NCBI RefSeq assembly: GCF_001429295.1
Contig: NZ_LMJL01000012.1
Location: 1,428,987-1,492,986, forward strand
DNA: 64,000 nucleotides
Source: Flavobacterium sp. Root935
Lineage (GTDB): Bacteria; Bacteroidota; Bacteroidia; Flavobacteriales; Flavobacteriaceae
Direction of reading: 5' to 3'
Shown: in pieces, positions 63,911 to 64,000 of the stretch
Layout of the letters: each line of letters starts with the position of its first letter
Numbering within the stretch: the stretch's first letter is position 1
Made by a program: the position numbers and the translations under genes
The notes under the pieces: model-generated
What the model was told of the DNA's origin: nothing
The model's input: only the letters and a program-made list of their open reading frames with translations
The model's database searches: none

Positions 63911-64000
63911 TTAAAGTTTTATAAAAAGTTCGCTTTTTGGTTTTCTAACTTTTTTCATATTTACTAACCAGTCATTTTCACTATCTCGATATCCCAAGGC
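63911..64000 (-). CDS. C-terminal end of an unidentified protein (window edge)
   Basis: The last 29 codons before the stop at 63911-63913 stay open to the right edge and end in KPKSELFIKL. Too short to identify. It lies directly upstream of the frameshifted NmrA-like gene on the same strand. Confidence 0.35.
   Translation of the reverse strand, partial: ALGYRDSENDWLVNMKKVRKPKSELFIKL

Overview
The window looks like a Bacteroidota chromosome, most likely Flavobacterium or a close relative. It is AT-rich and has almost no Shine-Dalgarno sites. It carries promoters of the TAnnTTTG type, lineage-typical families (DUF5777, outer-membrane beta-barrel receptors with a carboxypeptidase-like N-terminal domain, tRNA_anti-like lipoproteins) and a characteristic hemH/AraC/hemA neighbourhood. 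I see no tRNA, rRNA or CRISPR array. Family names come from motif recognition only; no database search was run.

Bases 1-18,370 read as a defence island. It holds the N-terminal 1,080 residues of a STAND-type NTPase with a PD-(D/E)XK nuclease head (cut by the left edge), an HD + HSP90-like (GHKL) ATPase, a Rad50-like AAA_13 ATPase with a zinc hook followed by a frameshifted GGCT-fold gene, a tiny zinc-ribbon protein, a 1,230-residue protein with an N-terminal SEC-C knuckle and a C-terminal nuclease-like motif, and a divergent pair made of a possible HEPN protein (R-x4-H) and a 507-residue protein with a C-terminal nuclease fold. I cannot assign the SEC-C giant or the HEPN/nuclease pair to a named defence system. 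They are the best candidates for something undescribed.

From 10.4 to 31.5 kb the genes fall into blocks separated by an intergenic repeat of about 80 bp. It occurs in eight near-full copies plus one half copy, all in the same orientation. It begins with GTGGCA-N5-GTGGCA (or GGTGCA-N5-GGTGCA) and ends in GTTCGAAAC. The blocks are: the SEC-C gene; the HEPN/nuclease pair; an envelope-lipid block (PAP2 phosphatase, two-component system, outer-membrane receptor, LtaS-like transferase, diacylglycerol kinase, second PAP2); and an arylsulfatase with a small helical protein. The last repeats sit beside core gene hemA. This suggests serial site-specific insertion or a cassette-like array, although no recombinase is visible here.

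Bases 32-39.9 kb look like core or stable genome: hemA, a four-gene envelope/redox operon that includes a globin-like lipoprotein, a haem-binding lipoprotein, two tandem YceI proteins, an AraC regulator and hemH. An intact IS6-family element (39,904-40,677) follows. It has truncated an NmrA-like gene, lacks target duplications, and marks a sharp junction.

From 40.7 to 64 kb almost every gene is on the minus strand and encodes small redox, detoxification or stress enzymes: RidA, a Crp-family regulator, a luciferase-like monooxygenase, OsmC, alpha/beta hydrolases, two pirins, GAPDH, a quinone oxidoreductase, TMEM175, a ferredoxin, MetAP, YceI, an amidohydrolase, an isochorismatase and an SDR. 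The block is decaying. It contains an acetolactate synthase remnant, a dps gene with no start and a nonsense codon, an alginate-export porin with several lesions, a frameshifted NAD(P)-binding gene and the IS-truncated NmrA gene. Two neighbouring genes share a TTTACCA-centred palindrome that may be a common operator.
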